Source: Deinococcus psychrotolerans (lineage in GTDB: Bacteria; Deinococcota; Deinococci; Deinococcales; Deinococcaceae). Taken from it: a DNA stretch of 64,000 bases. Where the stretch lies: positions 1,564,001 through 1,628,000 of the forward strand of contig NZ_CP034183.1 in the NCBI RefSeq assembly GCF_003860465.1, written 5' to 3'. Both the position numbers and the translations under genes were made by a program. Shown one piece after another: positions 18,218 through 26,616 of the stretch. The notes under the pieces are model-generated. The model did not search any database and was not told the origin of the DNA. It saw only the letters and a program-made list of their open reading frames with translations. Within the stretch, counting starts at the first letter, position 1. Every line of letters starts with the position of its first letter.

Positions 18218-18856
18218 TCATAATAGAATCTTAGGATGAGCATGTTTGAACCAGTGTCGAATATCTGTCTCTGATACGGCATCCAAGGCAACGCCGATGG
18301 CATCATAAAGCTCCGTCACGACTCGCCAGGCCCCACTCCGAACCAGTGCTTTCAACTTGGAAAACATGAGTTCAATCGGGTTGAAATCCGGACTGTATGG
18401 TGAGGTAAACATGACCTCACTTCCATGCGTTTGGATGAGCGTCCGAATGGACGCTCGATGATGTGACGAGAGATTGTCCATCACCACCACTTGCCCTGGC
18501 TTTAACGTTGGACACAGTATTTCGCGAACATACCATTCAAACGCTATGCCATCAAGTGCGCCATCAAGGACGATGGCGGCCTGCGGCCCTGCCAAGCTCA
18601 ACGCACAGATCAAGGTCTGATTTCGCCCACGATTTCGCGGCACGCGGTCAACGGCCCGCTGATCACTCGGCGCACGGCCATACCCACGCGTCATCGCGAT
18701 ATGGAACCCACTTTCATCAAGAAAGACCAATCGGTTAGGCGTTTGAAGGTACGGTGCAAGGTCATTGAGGAACTGCGTTCGCAGTTCTTCACGACGTTCT
18801 CTGGCGACCAGTGTTTTTTTTGTGGGTGATCTTGTGGCGGCGAAAGACCCGGTCAA
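18218..18856 (-). CDS. IS630-family transposase, orfB (DDE catalytic domain)
   Basis: RNase H-fold DDE domain. Catalytic residues are visible in LVFLDESGFH (first Asp), VVVMDNLSSHH (second Asp) and SPDFNPIELMFSKLK (Glu), the IS630/Tc1 pattern. The frame overlaps orfA at 18789-18856. The overlap contains an A8 run (poly-T on the plus strand around 18816) followed in this frame by TKKTLVARERREELR. The active transposase is probably an orfA-orfB fusion made by frameshifting or transcriptional slippage at the A run, not a protein started at the ATG at 18856. Confidence 0.88.
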   Translation of the reverse strand: MTGSFAATRSPTKKTLVARERREELRTQFLNDLAPYLQTPNRLVFLDESGFHIAMTRGYGRAPSDQRAVDRVPRNRGRNQTLICALSLAGPQAAIVLDGALDGIAFEWYVREILCPTLKPGQVVVMDNLSSHHRASIRTLIQTHGSEVMFTSPYSPDFNPIELMFSKLKALVRSGAWRVVTELYDAIGVALDAVSETDIRHWFKHAHPKILL

Positions 18857-19172
18857 CCGTTTTGTAACTGATCTTCAACCCGGTGATAGTTTCCAGCATG
18901 TCCGCGTGTTCTTGCAACGTCGCATCTCGGTGGGTTTCAAGCTGTGCAAGAAGCTGTTGCTCATGGAGGGCCATCACCGTACGGCGACGGCCCGTCGGTG
19001 TGGCAACAATATGCAGGGTATTTTGGTGGTGCCGTTTCAAATAGCTTTTGACAGTATCAACATGGACAGAAAAATGTTTTGCCGCTTCGCCCGGCGAAGC
19101 GCCACCCAGCACCAATGCGACAATCCGAGTCCTAAGTTCCAAACTGTACCCACGTACTCCTACTGTATTCAT
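18789..19172 (-). CDS. IS630-family transposase, orfA (DNA-binding domain)
   Basis: 127 residues with a helix-turn-helix: SLELRTRIVALVLGGASPGE, then AAKHFSVHVDTVKSYLKRHH. A second wHTH follows (QEHADMLETITGLKISYKTVDRVFRRHKI). This is the N-terminal DNA-recognition half of IS630 transposases and binds the terminal inverted repeats. It ends 15 codons after the start of the A8 run where orfB takes over. Confidence 0.88.
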   Translation of the reverse strand: MNTVGVRGYSLELRTRIVALVLGGASPGEAAKHFSVHVDTVKSYLKRHHQNTLHIVATPTGRRRTVMALHEQQLLAQLETHRDATLQEHADMLETITGLKISYKTVDRVFRRHKITHKKNTGRQRTS

Positions 19173-19310
19173 GAAGCTATTATGTCAAATGCTCTAGGCC
19201 GAACTCAAACGCCGACAGAATGCCGCGCTGGAAGAGGCGCACCGCCAAAGCTTTCAGGCGCAACCTGACGATGATGTCTGGCATTCCCTGCACCGCGCTT
19301 GGGGCGACTG

Positions 19311-19631
19311 ATGTCCCATGCTCCTCGGCGCGGCGATATTTGCTGGTGCGACTTAGATGAGCGGCGTCCGGTGGTGATCTTGACGCGGGACGCTCTCATT
19401 GCTCACCTCAGCAATGTCACTGTCGCGCCGCTGACGACTCGCGTGCGCTCAATCCCCTGACAAATCATTTTGGAGCTGTTTGACGGTGTACCGGAACGCT
19501 GCACCATCAGCCTCGATAACATTCAGACCGTACCCAAGGAGAGTTTAAACGGGTTCATCACGTCGCTTTCCTCTTTTCGGCTGAGCGAATTGGAGCGGGC
19601 TGTGATTTTCGCGCTTGAGCTAGACCGCTGA
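19311..19631 (+). pseudogene. MazF/PemK-like toxin gene with in-frame stop
   Basis: Translates as MSHAPRRGDICWCDLDERRP, then VVILTRDALIAHLSNVTVAP and LTTRVRSIP, then TGA at 19458-19460 (codon 50). The same frame continues with QIILELFDGVPERCTISLDN, IQTVPKESLNGFITSLSSF and [17 protein letters not shown] to the natural stop at 19629-19631. The RGD start motif, PVVILTRD, the VTVAPLT strand and the LDNIQTVPK motif are MazF/PemK signatures (mRNA interferase). The total of 106 codons is a normal length. The single TGA in otherwise unbroken family sequence indicates a point nonsense mutation. It starts on the last base of the antitoxin stop. Confidence 0.85.
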
Positions 19632-19651
19632 GCTTCTCCCCCACCCTGCGC

Positions 19652-19657
19652 TACTCT
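19652..19657 (+). promoter_or_regulatory. -10 box TACTCT of upp
   Basis: TACTCT with a 6-nt spacer to ATG 19664 and no ribosome binding site. Confidence 0.55.
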
Positions 19658-19663
19658 GAACGT

Positions 19664-20329
19664 ATGACCAAAGCCTCCTCATCTCTTTCTAAATCGACGC
19701 TGTCCAAAGTGACCGTCGCCGACCATCCGCTGATTTTGCACAAGCTCTCGCGGATGCGCGACGTGGAAACCGGCGTCAAAGAATTTCGCGAGTTGGCCGG
19801 CGAAATCAGCTTGCTGCTGGCTTATGAGGCCATGCGCGACTTGGAGACGGCCCCGCAAACGCTGAGCACACCGATAGAAACCGCCGAGTTCCCGATGCTC
19901 AGTGGCAAAAAGCTGGCACTGGTGGCGATTTTGCGGGCCGGGCTGATTATGGCCGACGCGATTGTGCAACTCGTTCCGGCGGCCAAAGTCGGCCACATCG
20001 GCCTTTACCGCGATCCCCAGACTCTTAAACCGGTGGCCTATTACTCCAAGCTTCCCCAAGACATCGCCGAGCGCCGCGTTTTCGTGACTGATCCGATGCT
20101 GGCAACTGGCGGCTCGGCGGTGGCGGCCATTCAGACCCTCAAGGACGCCGGAGCGCAGACCATTAAGCTGATGACCATTCTCAGCGTACCAGAGGGCATT
20201 ACTGCCGTTCACGCCGCCCACCCTGACGTGGAAATCGTTACGGCGGCGATTGACACGGGCCTGAACGATCACGGCTACATCGTGCCGGGACTGGGCGACG
20301 CGGGCGACCGAATTTACGGCACGAAGTAG
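19664..20329 (+). CDS. upp: Uracil phosphoribosyltransferase
   Basis: Pyrimidine salvage enzyme that converts uracil and PRPP to UMP. 221 residues. The type I PRTase PRPP loop appears as [14 protein letters not shown], and the uracil-binding C-terminus as [26 protein letters not shown]. The N-terminus carries about 12 extra Ser/Thr-rich residues compared with typical Upp. Expression is probably from the leaderless promoter just upstream. Confidence 0.95.
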   Translation: MTKASSSLSKSTLSKVTVADHPLILHKLSRMRDVETGVKEFRELAGEISLLLAYEAMRDLETAPQTLSTPIETAEFPMLSGKKLALVAILRAGLIMADAIVQLVPAAKVGHIGLYRDPQTLKPVAYYSKLPQDIAERRVFVTDPMLATGGSAVAAIQTLKDAGAQTIKLMTILSVPEGITAVHAAHPDVEIVTAAIDTGLNDHGYIVPGLGDAGDRIYGTK

Positions 20330-20438
20330 CCAAAAGGTGGGAGGCAGCGCGGCTTGTGCTTCGCGCAAAGGTCAGCGCCAAGAAGTGGACTTTTGCGTTT
20401 CCCACACGCCGCGAGCCACATCCCTCACGCTGCCCGCG

Positions 20439-20444
20439 TAGACT
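20439..20444 (+). promoter_or_regulatory. -10 box TAGACT of the GlcNAc-1-P transferase gene
   Basis: TAGACT 11 nt before ATG 20456. No Shine-Dalgarno is seen, so the leader would be only about 4-5 nt. Confidence 0.5.
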
Positions 20445-20455
20445 GAACCCAAGTT

Positions 20456-21595
20456 ATGGATCAACTTCGCATCTTCGCCCAGCATCTCGGCATTGCCGAC
20501 CTTTTCGGACGCGGCTTTCTGGCCGTGCTGCTCACGTTTGTCACGGCTGCCGTGATCACCTGGCGCTTCATTCCGCCGGTTCGGGACTTCGCGCTGAGGG
20601 TCGGCTGGGCCGATATGCCCAACGAGCGCCGCCTCAACACCGTGCCGCTGCCCAACGCGGGCGGGCTGGCAATTTTCGCGGGCTTTGTCATCAGCATCGT
20701 GGTGGGCTGGGCGCTGCGGCCCATTGTCATCGAGCACGTCAATATTCAGGTGCTGGCGATTTTGCTGGGCGCGACGCTGCTGATGTTGGTGGGCTTTATC
20801 GACGATCAGTACGGTCTGTCGCCTCTGTTCCGGCTGGGAGTACAGCTTCTCTCAGCGGTGCTGCTGCTGGTCAACGGCCTCAGAATCGACTTCAACGCTA
20901 TTCCCTTTTTGCCCGTTCTGGACGGCAACGTGGCCAATGTCCTCAGTATTTTCCTGACCATCCTCTGGGTGGTCGGCCTGACCAACGCCATGAACCTGCT
21001 CGACGGCGTGGACGGTGTGGTGGGCGGCGTGGCGTTTATTGCCAGCGCGGTGCTGCTGGTCACGGCGGCGCAGTTTACCGATAGGGCTGCCGCCGTCATT
21101 TTGCTGGCGGGTCTGGCGGGCTCGGCGCTGGGGTATCTGCGTCATAACTTCAACCCCAGCAGCATCATCATGGGCAATGGTTCGACCTTGTTCGGTTACA
21201 CGCTGGCCGCCGTCAGCTTGCTCGGCACCCTTAAGATCAGCGCGGGGGCCAGCTTGTTGGTACCGCTGCTGATTATGGCCCTGCCGATTCTGGATACCAC
21301 GCAGGTGGTGGTCGGACGGCTGGCACGCGGCATCCGCAACCCGCTGGCCCACCCCGACAAAACCCACCTGCACCACCGCGTATTGGCCCGCACCGGCAAC
21401 GCCCGCCGCACCTCGGTGGCACTGTGGACTGTGGCGCTTCTCTGCGGCGTGGCCGGCATGTTCGCCCAAGGCATTGCGCCGCTCACCGTGCTGCTGACCG
21501 CTGTGTTTATTGGTGGCAGCCTCTGGTTTGTCGCCGCCCGCCGTATCCGCGCCCAGATTATCGAGGCGGCGCAGGGGCGCAGAGAACTGAATTGA
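20456..21595 (+). CDS. WecA/TagO-like undecaprenyl-phosphate GlcNAc-1-phosphate transferase
   Basis: Polytopic membrane enzyme (379 residues) of the MraY/WecA superfamily that loads a sugar-1-phosphate onto undecaprenyl phosphate. Motifs are [21 protein letters not shown], the acidic [25 protein letters not shown] and the His-rich [12 protein letters not shown] typical of GlcNAc-1-P transferases rather than MraY. A UDP-GlcNAc 2-epimerase follows on the same strand, so both probably serve a GlcNAc/ManNAc-containing surface glycan. Confidence 0.92.
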   Translation: MDQLRIFAQHLGIADLFGRGFLAVLLTFVTAAVITWRFIPPVRDFALRVGWADMPNERRLNTVPLPNAGGLAIFAGFVISIVVGWALRPIVIEHVNIQVLAILLGATLLMLVGFIDDQYGLSPLFRLGVQLLSAVLLLVNGLRIDFNAIPFLPVLDGNVANVLSIFLTILWVVGLTNAMNLLDGVDGVVGGVAFIASAVLLVTAAQFTDRAAAVILLAGLAGSALGYLRHNFNPSSIIMGNGSTLFGYTLAAVSLLGTLKISAGASLLVPLLIMALPILDTTQVVVGRLARGIRNPLAHPDKTHLHHRVLARTGNARRTSVALWTVALLCGVAGMFAQGIAPLTVLLTAVFIGGSLWFVAARRIRAQIIEAAQGRRELN

Positions 21596-21692
21596 GTCTG
21601 AGCCGATGGGCTTTGGCCGATGTTTGAAAGGAGCACTTCCCTTTCCACAACCGATTTCCGCACTTTAAGACGACCCTCGCAAGGAAACCCCT

Positions 21693-22823
21693 ATGAAAAA
21701 AATCGTCCTCGCCTTTGGCACCCGCCCCGAAGCCACCAAAATGGCCCCCGTTTACACGGCCCTTCAAGCCCAAAGCGGCCTGACCCCACTGATTTTGTCT
21801 ACTGGACAGCAGCGCCAGCAACTCGACGGAGCGCTTTCGGTGTTCGGCCTCACACCCGACGAAGACCTGCAGGTGATGACCGAGCGCCAGACGCTGGCCG
21901 ACTTGACCGGCAAGATCGTGCCGCAGGCGGGCAAGAAGTTGCGCGAGATGGGAGCCGACATGGTGCTGGTTCACGGCGACACCTCCACCACCTTTTGCGT
22001 GGCGCTCAGCGCTTTTTATGAGGGCATTCCGGTGGGACACGTGGAAGCCGGCCTGCGCAGCGGCAGCATGACCGAGCCGTTTCCCGAAGAAGCCAACCGC
22101 CGCCTGACCGGGGTGCTGAGTACCCTCGATTTTTCGCCGACCAGCGGAGCCGCTGACAATCTGCGGCGCGAGGGCAAGTCGGAAGCGGGCCTGTTCGTGA
22201 CCGGGCAGACCGCCGTGGACGCGGTACGGATGGTGGCCGGACGCGCAGCGCTGCGGGCCGAGTGGCAAGCCAAATTAGACGCCGGACAGCAACTGGTGAC
22301 CATCACCATGCACCGCCGCGAAAATCTGCCGATGATGCCCGAAATGGCGCAAGCTCTGGCCAACGTGGCCCGCGCTCACCCCGAGCTGCATTTCGTGTAT
22401 CCGGTGCATCTCAACCCCGCCGTGCGCGAGGCGGTGCGGCCCGCGCTGGGCAACCTCGCCAACGTAGAACTCACCGACCCGCTGGATTATCACGACATGG
22501 CCCCTTTGATGGCCGCATCTCTACTGCTGGCCACCGATTCGGGCGGCCTCCAGGAAGAAGGCGCGGCGCTGGGGGTGCCGGTGGCGGTGCTCAGGAACGT
22601 CACCGAGCGGCCCGAAGGCTTGGCGGCGGGCGTATTGAAACTGGCCGGCAACGACCCGGCACAGGTGAAAGCCACTTTGCTGGAGCTGCTCGGCACCCCC
22701 GCCACGCTGGAGCAGATGCGGGCCTCGCGCAATCCTTACGGCGACGGACAAGCGGCGGGCCGCATCGCGCAGGCGGTGGCGTGGCACTTCGGGCTGGCCG
22801 AGCGGCCTGAGAACTGGAGCTGA
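21693..22823 (+). CDS. wecB: UDP-N-acetylglucosamine 2-epimerase (non-hydrolysing)
   Basis: 376-residue GT-B-fold enzyme that interconverts UDP-GlcNAc and UDP-ManNAc. Visible motifs: [13 protein letters not shown] at the N-terminus, [38 protein letters not shown] and [13 protein letters not shown]. The start follows an AAGGA ribosome binding site. The gene is 97 nt after the WecA/TagO-like gene and probably shares its transcript or pathway. Confidence 0.94.
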   Translation: MKKIVLAFGTRPEATKMAPVYTALQAQSGLTPLILSTGQQRQQLDGALSVFGLTPDEDLQVMTERQTLADLTGKIVPQAGKKLREMGADMVLVHGDTSTTFCVALSAFYEGIPVGHVEAGLRSGSMTEPFPEEANRRLTGVLSTLDFSPTSGAADNLRREGKSEAGLFVTGQTAVDAVRMVAGRAALRAEWQAKLDAGQQLVTITMHRRENLPMMPEMAQALANVARAHPELHFVYPVHLNPAVREAVRPALGNLANVELTDPLDYHDMAPLMAASLLLATDSGGLQEEGAALGVPVAVLRNVTERPEGLAAGVLKLAGNDPAQVKATLLELLGTPATLEQMRASRNPYGDGQAAGRIAQAVAWHFGLAERPENWS

Positions 22824-22861
22824 GCAAAAAAGCAGTTCACCGTAACCCCCTTCTTTCAGCC

Positions 22862-23542
22862 TCAAAACTCTCTCAAATACTCGCCCAGAAAGATCGGCGA
22901 TTGCAGCGGCAGGTACGCTGCGGCGGTGGCAGCGTCATTTTTGTTGCCGAGCAACTTCATCAGTTCCGCGCCGGCTTGGGCGTAGCGGGTCACGTCGGCC
23001 CCAAAGGTCTTGGCGTCGTAAGCGCTGGTGCTGGCGGCGGCTTTGGGTTTCCAAACCTTGAGGGCTTTGATGCGGTCTTCAAAGGCTTTTTTGGAAGCGT
23101 TCAAGCTGAGCGTAAAACGGCCCGCCGTCTGTCCGCCCACCGGACTCAGAACCAAAGCCGCCACACTGGAGAGCGTGCCCTCAATTTCGGGGTAACTGCG
23201 CGGCACGGCGTGTGAGTGCATTGTGCCGCCGCCCGCCATCGCGTAGGCCAGTGAGCCTTCGAGTTCGCGCAGGGTGCGGTAGAGGGTACGCAGCTTGACA
23301 ATGCGTTCACGCAATTGTGGCGAGTTGCCGAGGGTGTCGGTGAGTTGGCCGGCTTGGCACTCGGCATACGCCGCGCTGCCCTGATCTTGGTCAGCCTCGC
23401 TCCACTGCTCCAAGCTGAGGGTCAGGTAGGTGTTGATGTCCAGCTTGGCGGCCAGCGGGCAAGGCAGCGTCGCGGCTTGAGCGGAGCTGAGCAGCAAGCC
23501 GAGAACCAAAGGCGCGGTCAGTGAAAAGCGGCGAAGCGTCAT
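22862..23542 (-). CDS. Secreted protein of unknown function
   Basis: 226 residues. The Sec signal peptide MTLRRFSLTAPLVLGLLLSS ends AQA. The mature part is helical, with CPLAAKLDINTYLTLSLEQW, a Cys pair (about residues 28 and 63) that could form a disulfide, and no motif I recognise. An AGGAGC ribosome binding site precedes the ATG. It converges on the wecB gene and is otherwise alone. Confidence 0.7.
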   Translation of the reverse strand: MTLRRFSLTAPLVLGLLLSSAQAATLPCPLAAKLDINTYLTLSLEQWSEADQDQGSAAYAECQAGQLTDTLGNSPQLRERIVKLRTLYRTLRELEGSLAYAMAGGGTMHSHAVPRSYPEIEGTLSSVAALVLSPVGGQTAGRFTLSLNASKKAFEDRIKALKVWKPKAAASTSAYDAKTFGADVTRYAQAGAELMKLLGNKNDAATAAAYLPLQSPIFLGEYLREF

Positions 23543-23589
23543 GCTCCTGATTGTGCCGAGTGTTTCTGAAGTCTGGGTGATGGAACCCG

Positions 23590-24570
23590 CTAGCCTTCCG
23601 CTTTGGCTTCCCGCTGCATCAGGGCCGAGAGCGCTTCTTGCGGCGAAAGCTGCCCTCCCGCGACGGCGGCCACCCCCTGCACAATCGGCAATTCCGCGCC
23701 GCTCTCCCGCGCCCAGGCCGAAAGCAGCCGCGCCGTTCTCAGGCCCTCGACCACTTTGCCGCCGCCTTCCGGAGCAGCGCCGCGTGCCAGCGCTTCTCCA
23801 GCGGCGCGGTTGCGCGAGTGGCGGCTGGTGGCGGTGGCGACCAGATCGCCCAGTCCGCTCAGGCCGTAGACCGTGTCTTCCTGCGCTCCCTGGCTGGCGA
23901 GGTAACGGGCCATTTCGCGCAGGCCCCGCGTAATCACGCTGGCGCGGGCATTGTCGCCCAGTTTCAGGCCGTCACCGAGGCCCGCAGCCACCGCCACCAC
24001 GTTTTTGAGCACACCACCGAGTTCCACGCCCACCACGTCTGAGCTGGTGTACACGCGCAGATTGGGCGTCATCAGGTGGGCCTGAACTGTGCGGGCAAAC
24101 TCGGCGTCTTTGCTGGCCACCACCGTCGCGGCAGGCAAGCCCAGCCCGATTTCCTCGGCGTGGTTGGGGCCGCTCAGCACTGCGACGCGCCCAAAGCCGA
24201 GCCCAGTAGCCAACTCGCTGAGGCGCTGCCCCGCCGGAGCCAGTCCCTTGGCGCACAGCACCGCGCCCAGCTGGGGCGGCAGAGCCGAGAGCAAATCACT
24301 CATGCCTACGCTTGGAACCACCAAAAATGCCCAGTCCGCGCCCTCCACAGCGGCGCTCAGGTCGCTGGTGATCCGCACATTGGCGGGCAAGCTCACGTCC
24401 GGCAGGTAAGCCGAATTGATGCGGCTTTCCCGCAACTGCGCTGCCAACGCCTCGCGCCGCGCCCAAAGCGTCACCTCAGCGTGGGTCTGAGCCAAAGTGA
24501 CGGCCAGCGCCGTGCCCCAGCCGCCCGCGCCCAGCACTACCATCTTTTGCAATGGGTCGGCTTCATTCAT
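23590..24570 (-). CDS. gpsA: Glycerol-3-phosphate dehydrogenase [NAD(P)+]
   Basis: 326 residues from ATG 24570 ([20 protein letters not shown]). It makes sn-glycerol-3-phosphate for membrane lipids from dihydroxyacetone phosphate. The NAD(P) fingerprint is [12 protein letters not shown]. Also visible are [11 protein letters not shown], the catalytic Lys region [18 protein letters not shown] and the C-terminal domain with [22 protein letters not shown]. The frame is open to 24660, but the ATG at 24570 follows GGAG and overlaps the methyltransferase stop by 8 nt, so it is chosen. Confidence 0.95.
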   Translation of the reverse strand: MNEADPLQKMVVLGAGGWGTALAVTLAQTHAEVTLWARREALAAQLRESRINSAYLPDVSLPANVRITSDLSAAVEGADWAFLVVPSVGMSDLLSALPPQLGAVLCAKGLAPAGQRLSELATGLGFGRVAVLSGPNHAEEIGLGLPAATVVASKDAEFARTVQAHLMTPNLRVYTSSDVVGVELGGVLKNVVAVAAGLGDGLKLGDNARASVITRGLREMARYLASQGAQEDTVYGLSGLGDLVATATSRHSRNRAAGEALARGAAPEGGGKVVEGLRTARLLSAWARESGAELPIVQGVAAVAGGQLSPQEALSALMQREAKAEG

Positions 24571-25327
24571 TGGAGGCTCTCCACGCAAAGACCCACACGC
24601 GGGGGGAGTCGTCTTCCGGCGGAGCGTAGTCAGGGTATTCCAAGATCTCCCAGCGCTCAAAGCCCGCTGACCCGAGCGCAGCGGCGAGTTCGGCAGGATC
24701 GTAGCCGCGCTCCTGATGGGTTTCCACGAACTCCTCGGTTTCTCCGTCCTCGCTCAGCACGCGGCAAAACGCCTGCACCACACCCACATCCTGCTCGGCG
24801 TTGTAATGGTGCGACCAGTGATAATGCACCTGTGAACCGTCTGGCAGGGGTTCTAAACCTTCGATGCTATCGCCTTCCCACAACTCGCGCACGCCGATGC
24901 GGGTGTTGACATCGAAGGCCAGCAAGCCGCCGGGACTCAGGTGGGCGTGCATTTGCCGCAGAGCCAGCTCCAGATCGCCGTCTGCGGTCAGGTTGTTGAC
25001 GCTGTCAAAGACGCAGGTGACAAGATCAAACGTTCTTCCCAGTTCAAAGGTTCGCAAATCGCCCTGCACAAACCTCACTCCCGGCATTCGCTCGGCAGCG
25101 ACCTTGAGCATTTCAGGGCTGGCGTCTAGGCCCGTCACTTCCAGCTTCAGAGCCGCGAGTTGCTGGGTCAGGCCGCCCGTGCCGCAGGCCAAATCGAGGG
25201 CGCTGGTGATGCTCAGGCCCGCTTCTGCGGCGTAGCTGAGAATAAAATCCGCCCAAACGTCGTATTCGATATCGGCCATAATCGCGTCGTAAACGCGGGC
25301 GAGGGCCGTGAAAGGCGCGTGCTGCAT
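24563..25327 (-). CDS. Class I SAM-dependent methyltransferase
   Basis: 254 residues from ATG 25327 ([17 protein letters not shown]). Rossmann motif I is [12 protein letters not shown], motif II is [11 protein letters not shown], and motif III/post [15 protein letters not shown] is present. The C-terminal half ([27 protein letters not shown]) suits a small-molecule methyltransferase. The methyl acceptor is unknown. The chosen start lies 6 nt after TATCAT. The frame continues upstream to 25405 but this looks non-coding. It overlaps gpsA, so the two are co-transcribed. Confidence 0.85.
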   Translation of the reverse strand: MQHAPFTALARVYDAIMADIEYDVWADFILSYAAEAGLSITSALDLACGTGGLTQQLAALKLEVTGLDASPEMLKVAAERMPGVRFVQGDLRTFELGRTFDLVTCVFDSVNNLTADGDLELALRQMHAHLSPGGLLAFDVNTRIGVRELWEGDSIEGLEPLPDGSQVHYHWSHHYNAEQDVGVVQAFCRVLSEDGETEEFVETHQERGYDPAELAAALGSAGFERWEILEYPDYAPPEDDSPRVWVFAWRASNE

Positions 25328-25333
25328 CTCGGC

Positions 25334-25339
25334 ATGATA
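25334..25339 (-). promoter_or_regulatory. -10 box TATCAT of the methyltransferase gene
   Basis: TATCAT on the minus strand with a 6-nt spacer to ATG 25327. It lies back to back with the promoter of the gene at 25413. Confidence 0.55.
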
Positions 25340-25399
25340 GAGGCTGAGGCCACTCAAGGTAACGCCCACGGCAACTAGCCGCTGCTCATCCCCAGCCGC

Positions 25400-25405
25400 T
25401 AGCAT
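25400..25405 (+). promoter_or_regulatory. -10 box TAGCAT, defines ATG 25413
   Basis: TAGCAT with a 7-nt spacer to ATG 25413. It excludes the in-frame ATG at 25404, which lies within the box. Confidence 0.55.
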
Positions 25406-25412
25406 GGCAGCT

Positions 25413-25958
25413 ATGAAGTTTCATGCCCTGCTCGCCCCTGCCTTCCGGTTTGCGCTGACCGGCGCGGCCCTGCTCGGCGTTTCGGCGCAGGCCCAGACCG
25501 CTGCGGTGCAAACCCCCCTCGTCAAAGTGACCGACGCCAAGTTGCCGTTTGACGTCAGCCTGCCCAGAGGCTGGGTCGGCCTCAACCTCAAAGACGGCCT
25601 CGGCGGCATCACCATTGCTTCGCAGCCTCAGCCGCCCGCCGCGCTGATGCGGCTGCTGTACATTCCCAAAAACGGCAAAAAAGTAGATCTCAAGTCTGAG
25701 TTCAGCAGCTTTGAAAAAGCGGTGGAGGGAAGCGGCTCGGCCCTGACCTTCAAAGGCGAAAAGCCAGCCAATTACGGCGGCGTCTCGGGGCTGATGCGCC
25801 AGTATGTCATCACCAGCAAGGAAGGCACGCTGGTGATGCGGGTGTGGTTCGGCAACGGAGCCAAGAACTTTTACAGCTTCCAACTGACGGTGCCCAGCCA
25901 AGCGTTCGAGCGGGTCAACAAAACCTTCGAGCAGGTGCTGGCGACCATAAAATTCTAG
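25413..25958 (+). CDS. Secreted protein, PsbP/Mog1-like fold suspected
   Basis: 181 residues from ATG 25413. The Sec signal peptide [20 protein letters not shown] ends near AQAQ. The mature part, with [16 protein letters not shown], a central [14 protein letters not shown] and a C-terminal [14 protein letters not shown], resembles small secreted PsbP/LpqN-type domains by pattern only. No catalytic residues are evident. Divergent from the methyltransferase gene. Confidence 0.6.
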   Translation: MKFHALLAPAFRFALTGAALLGVSAQAQTAAVQTPLVKVTDAKLPFDVSLPRGWVGLNLKDGLGGITIASQPQPPAALMRLLYIPKNGKKVDLKSEFSSFEKAVEGSGSALTFKGEKPANYGGVSGLMRQYVITSKEGTLVMRVWFGNGAKNFYSFQLTVPSQAFERVNKTFEQVLATIKF

Positions 25959-26003
25959 GGAGAAATTTTAGGAAGCAACTTCTGAGCTAGAGTTCGGAGC
26001 ACC

Positions 26004-26555
26004 ATGCGCCACGACCTGACTCTTTCTAACGGCTTTTACACCCTACGCCCCCTCCAAGACAGCGACGTGGAGCCGCTCATGCGGCTGGCCGCTCAAGCGC
26101 CACACGAGTACGCCCAGATGGGGACTTCGCCAGTGCTCAGGGCTTATTTTACTGCCGCGCTGGAGGCTCCCGACCAGCTGCCGTTCGTGTCTTTGGTGAG
26201 CGGAGAGTGCGCGGGCAGCACCCGGTATATGGAGATGCGCCCGGAGCACAAACGGCTGGAAATCGGCAGCACCTGGTTGGCTCCGGCGTATCTGCGGAGT
26301 GGGGCCAACCGCGCTTTGAAGCTGCTGCAACTGACCCACGCTTTTGAGGTGATGAAAATGCGGCGGGTAGAAATCAAAACCGACGCCGTCAACGTGCGCT
26401 CGCAAACCGCAATTGCGGCGCTGGGGGCGGTGCGCGAGGGCGTGATGCGAAAGCACATGGTCAGAACAGACGGAAGTGAGCGCGACACGGTGATGTTCAG
26501 CGTCACGGATGAAGAGTGGCCGGAGATGAAGGCGCGGCTGGAGCGGCGACGCTGA
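26004..26555 (+). CDS. GNAT acetyltransferase, RimJ/RimL-like
   Basis: 183 residues. It begins TLSNGFYTLRPLQDSDVEPL and carries IGSTWLAPAYLRSGANRALKLLQL (acetyl-CoA loop) and VEIKTDAVNVRSQTAIAALGAVREG, a segment seen in RimJ/RimL-type proteins acting on amino groups. The substrate cannot be inferred. A GGAG ribosome binding site lies 5 nt before the ATG, so this gene has a short leader, unlike many neighbours. Confidence 0.85.
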   Translation: MRHDLTLSNGFYTLRPLQDSDVEPLMRLAAQAPHEYAQMGTSPVLRAYFTAALEAPDQLPFVSLVSGECAGSTRYMEMRPEHKRLEIGSTWLAPAYLRSGANRALKLLQLTHAFEVMKMRRVEIKTDAVNVRSQTAIAALGAVREGVMRKHMVRTDGSERDTVMFSVTDEEWPEMKARLERRR

Positions 26556-26604
26556 AGCTGTGATTATTGTCTCAAGCAGGACGTTTCCCCTGCCTCCACA
26601 GGCG

Positions 26605-26610
26605 TAGCAT
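26605..26610 (+). promoter_or_regulatory. -10 box TAGCAT of mqnE
   Basis: TAGCAT with a 6-nt spacer to ATG 26617. Confidence 0.55.
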
Positions 26611-26616
26611 AGAGCC

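Larger units (their letters stand above)
18209..19194 (-). mobile_element. IS630-family insertion sequence, 986 bp
   Basis: Complete element bounded by terminal inverted repeats GAGCATTTGTCATAATAG (18209-18226) and CTATTATGTCAAATGCTC (19177-19194), 17 of 18 positions matching. It encodes two overlapping frames (helix-turn-helix orfA and DDE orfB) and is flanked by a TA duplication. It interrupts a toxin-antitoxin antitoxin gene. Both ends and both frames look intact, so it could still be mobile. Confidence 0.92.
18207..19196. repeat. TA target-site duplication flanking the IS630 element
   Basis: TA at 18207-18208 and at 19195-19196 directly flank the element, as expected for IS630/Tc1-mariner transposition into TA. 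Confidence 0.85.
18102..19311 (+). pseudogene. MazE-like antitoxin gene, split by IS630
   Basis: The 5' part (18102-18208) reads MKTVQMALDDELLSAVDLAA and then GKGQETRSAFIRIAL, a ribbon-helix-helix DNA-binding domain. At residue 36 it meets TAG at the insertion point. After the insertion sequence the same protein resumes in frame from 19198 (AELKRRQNAALEEAH...DDDVWHSLHRAWGD) and stops at 19309-19311, overlapping the toxin ATG (TGATG). Removing the element and one TA copy leaves CTT-TAG-GCC, so a stop remains at that codon. The antitoxin may therefore have carried a nonsense codon before the insertion. Fold and neighbour point to a MazEF/PemIK-type module. Confidence 0.85.
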
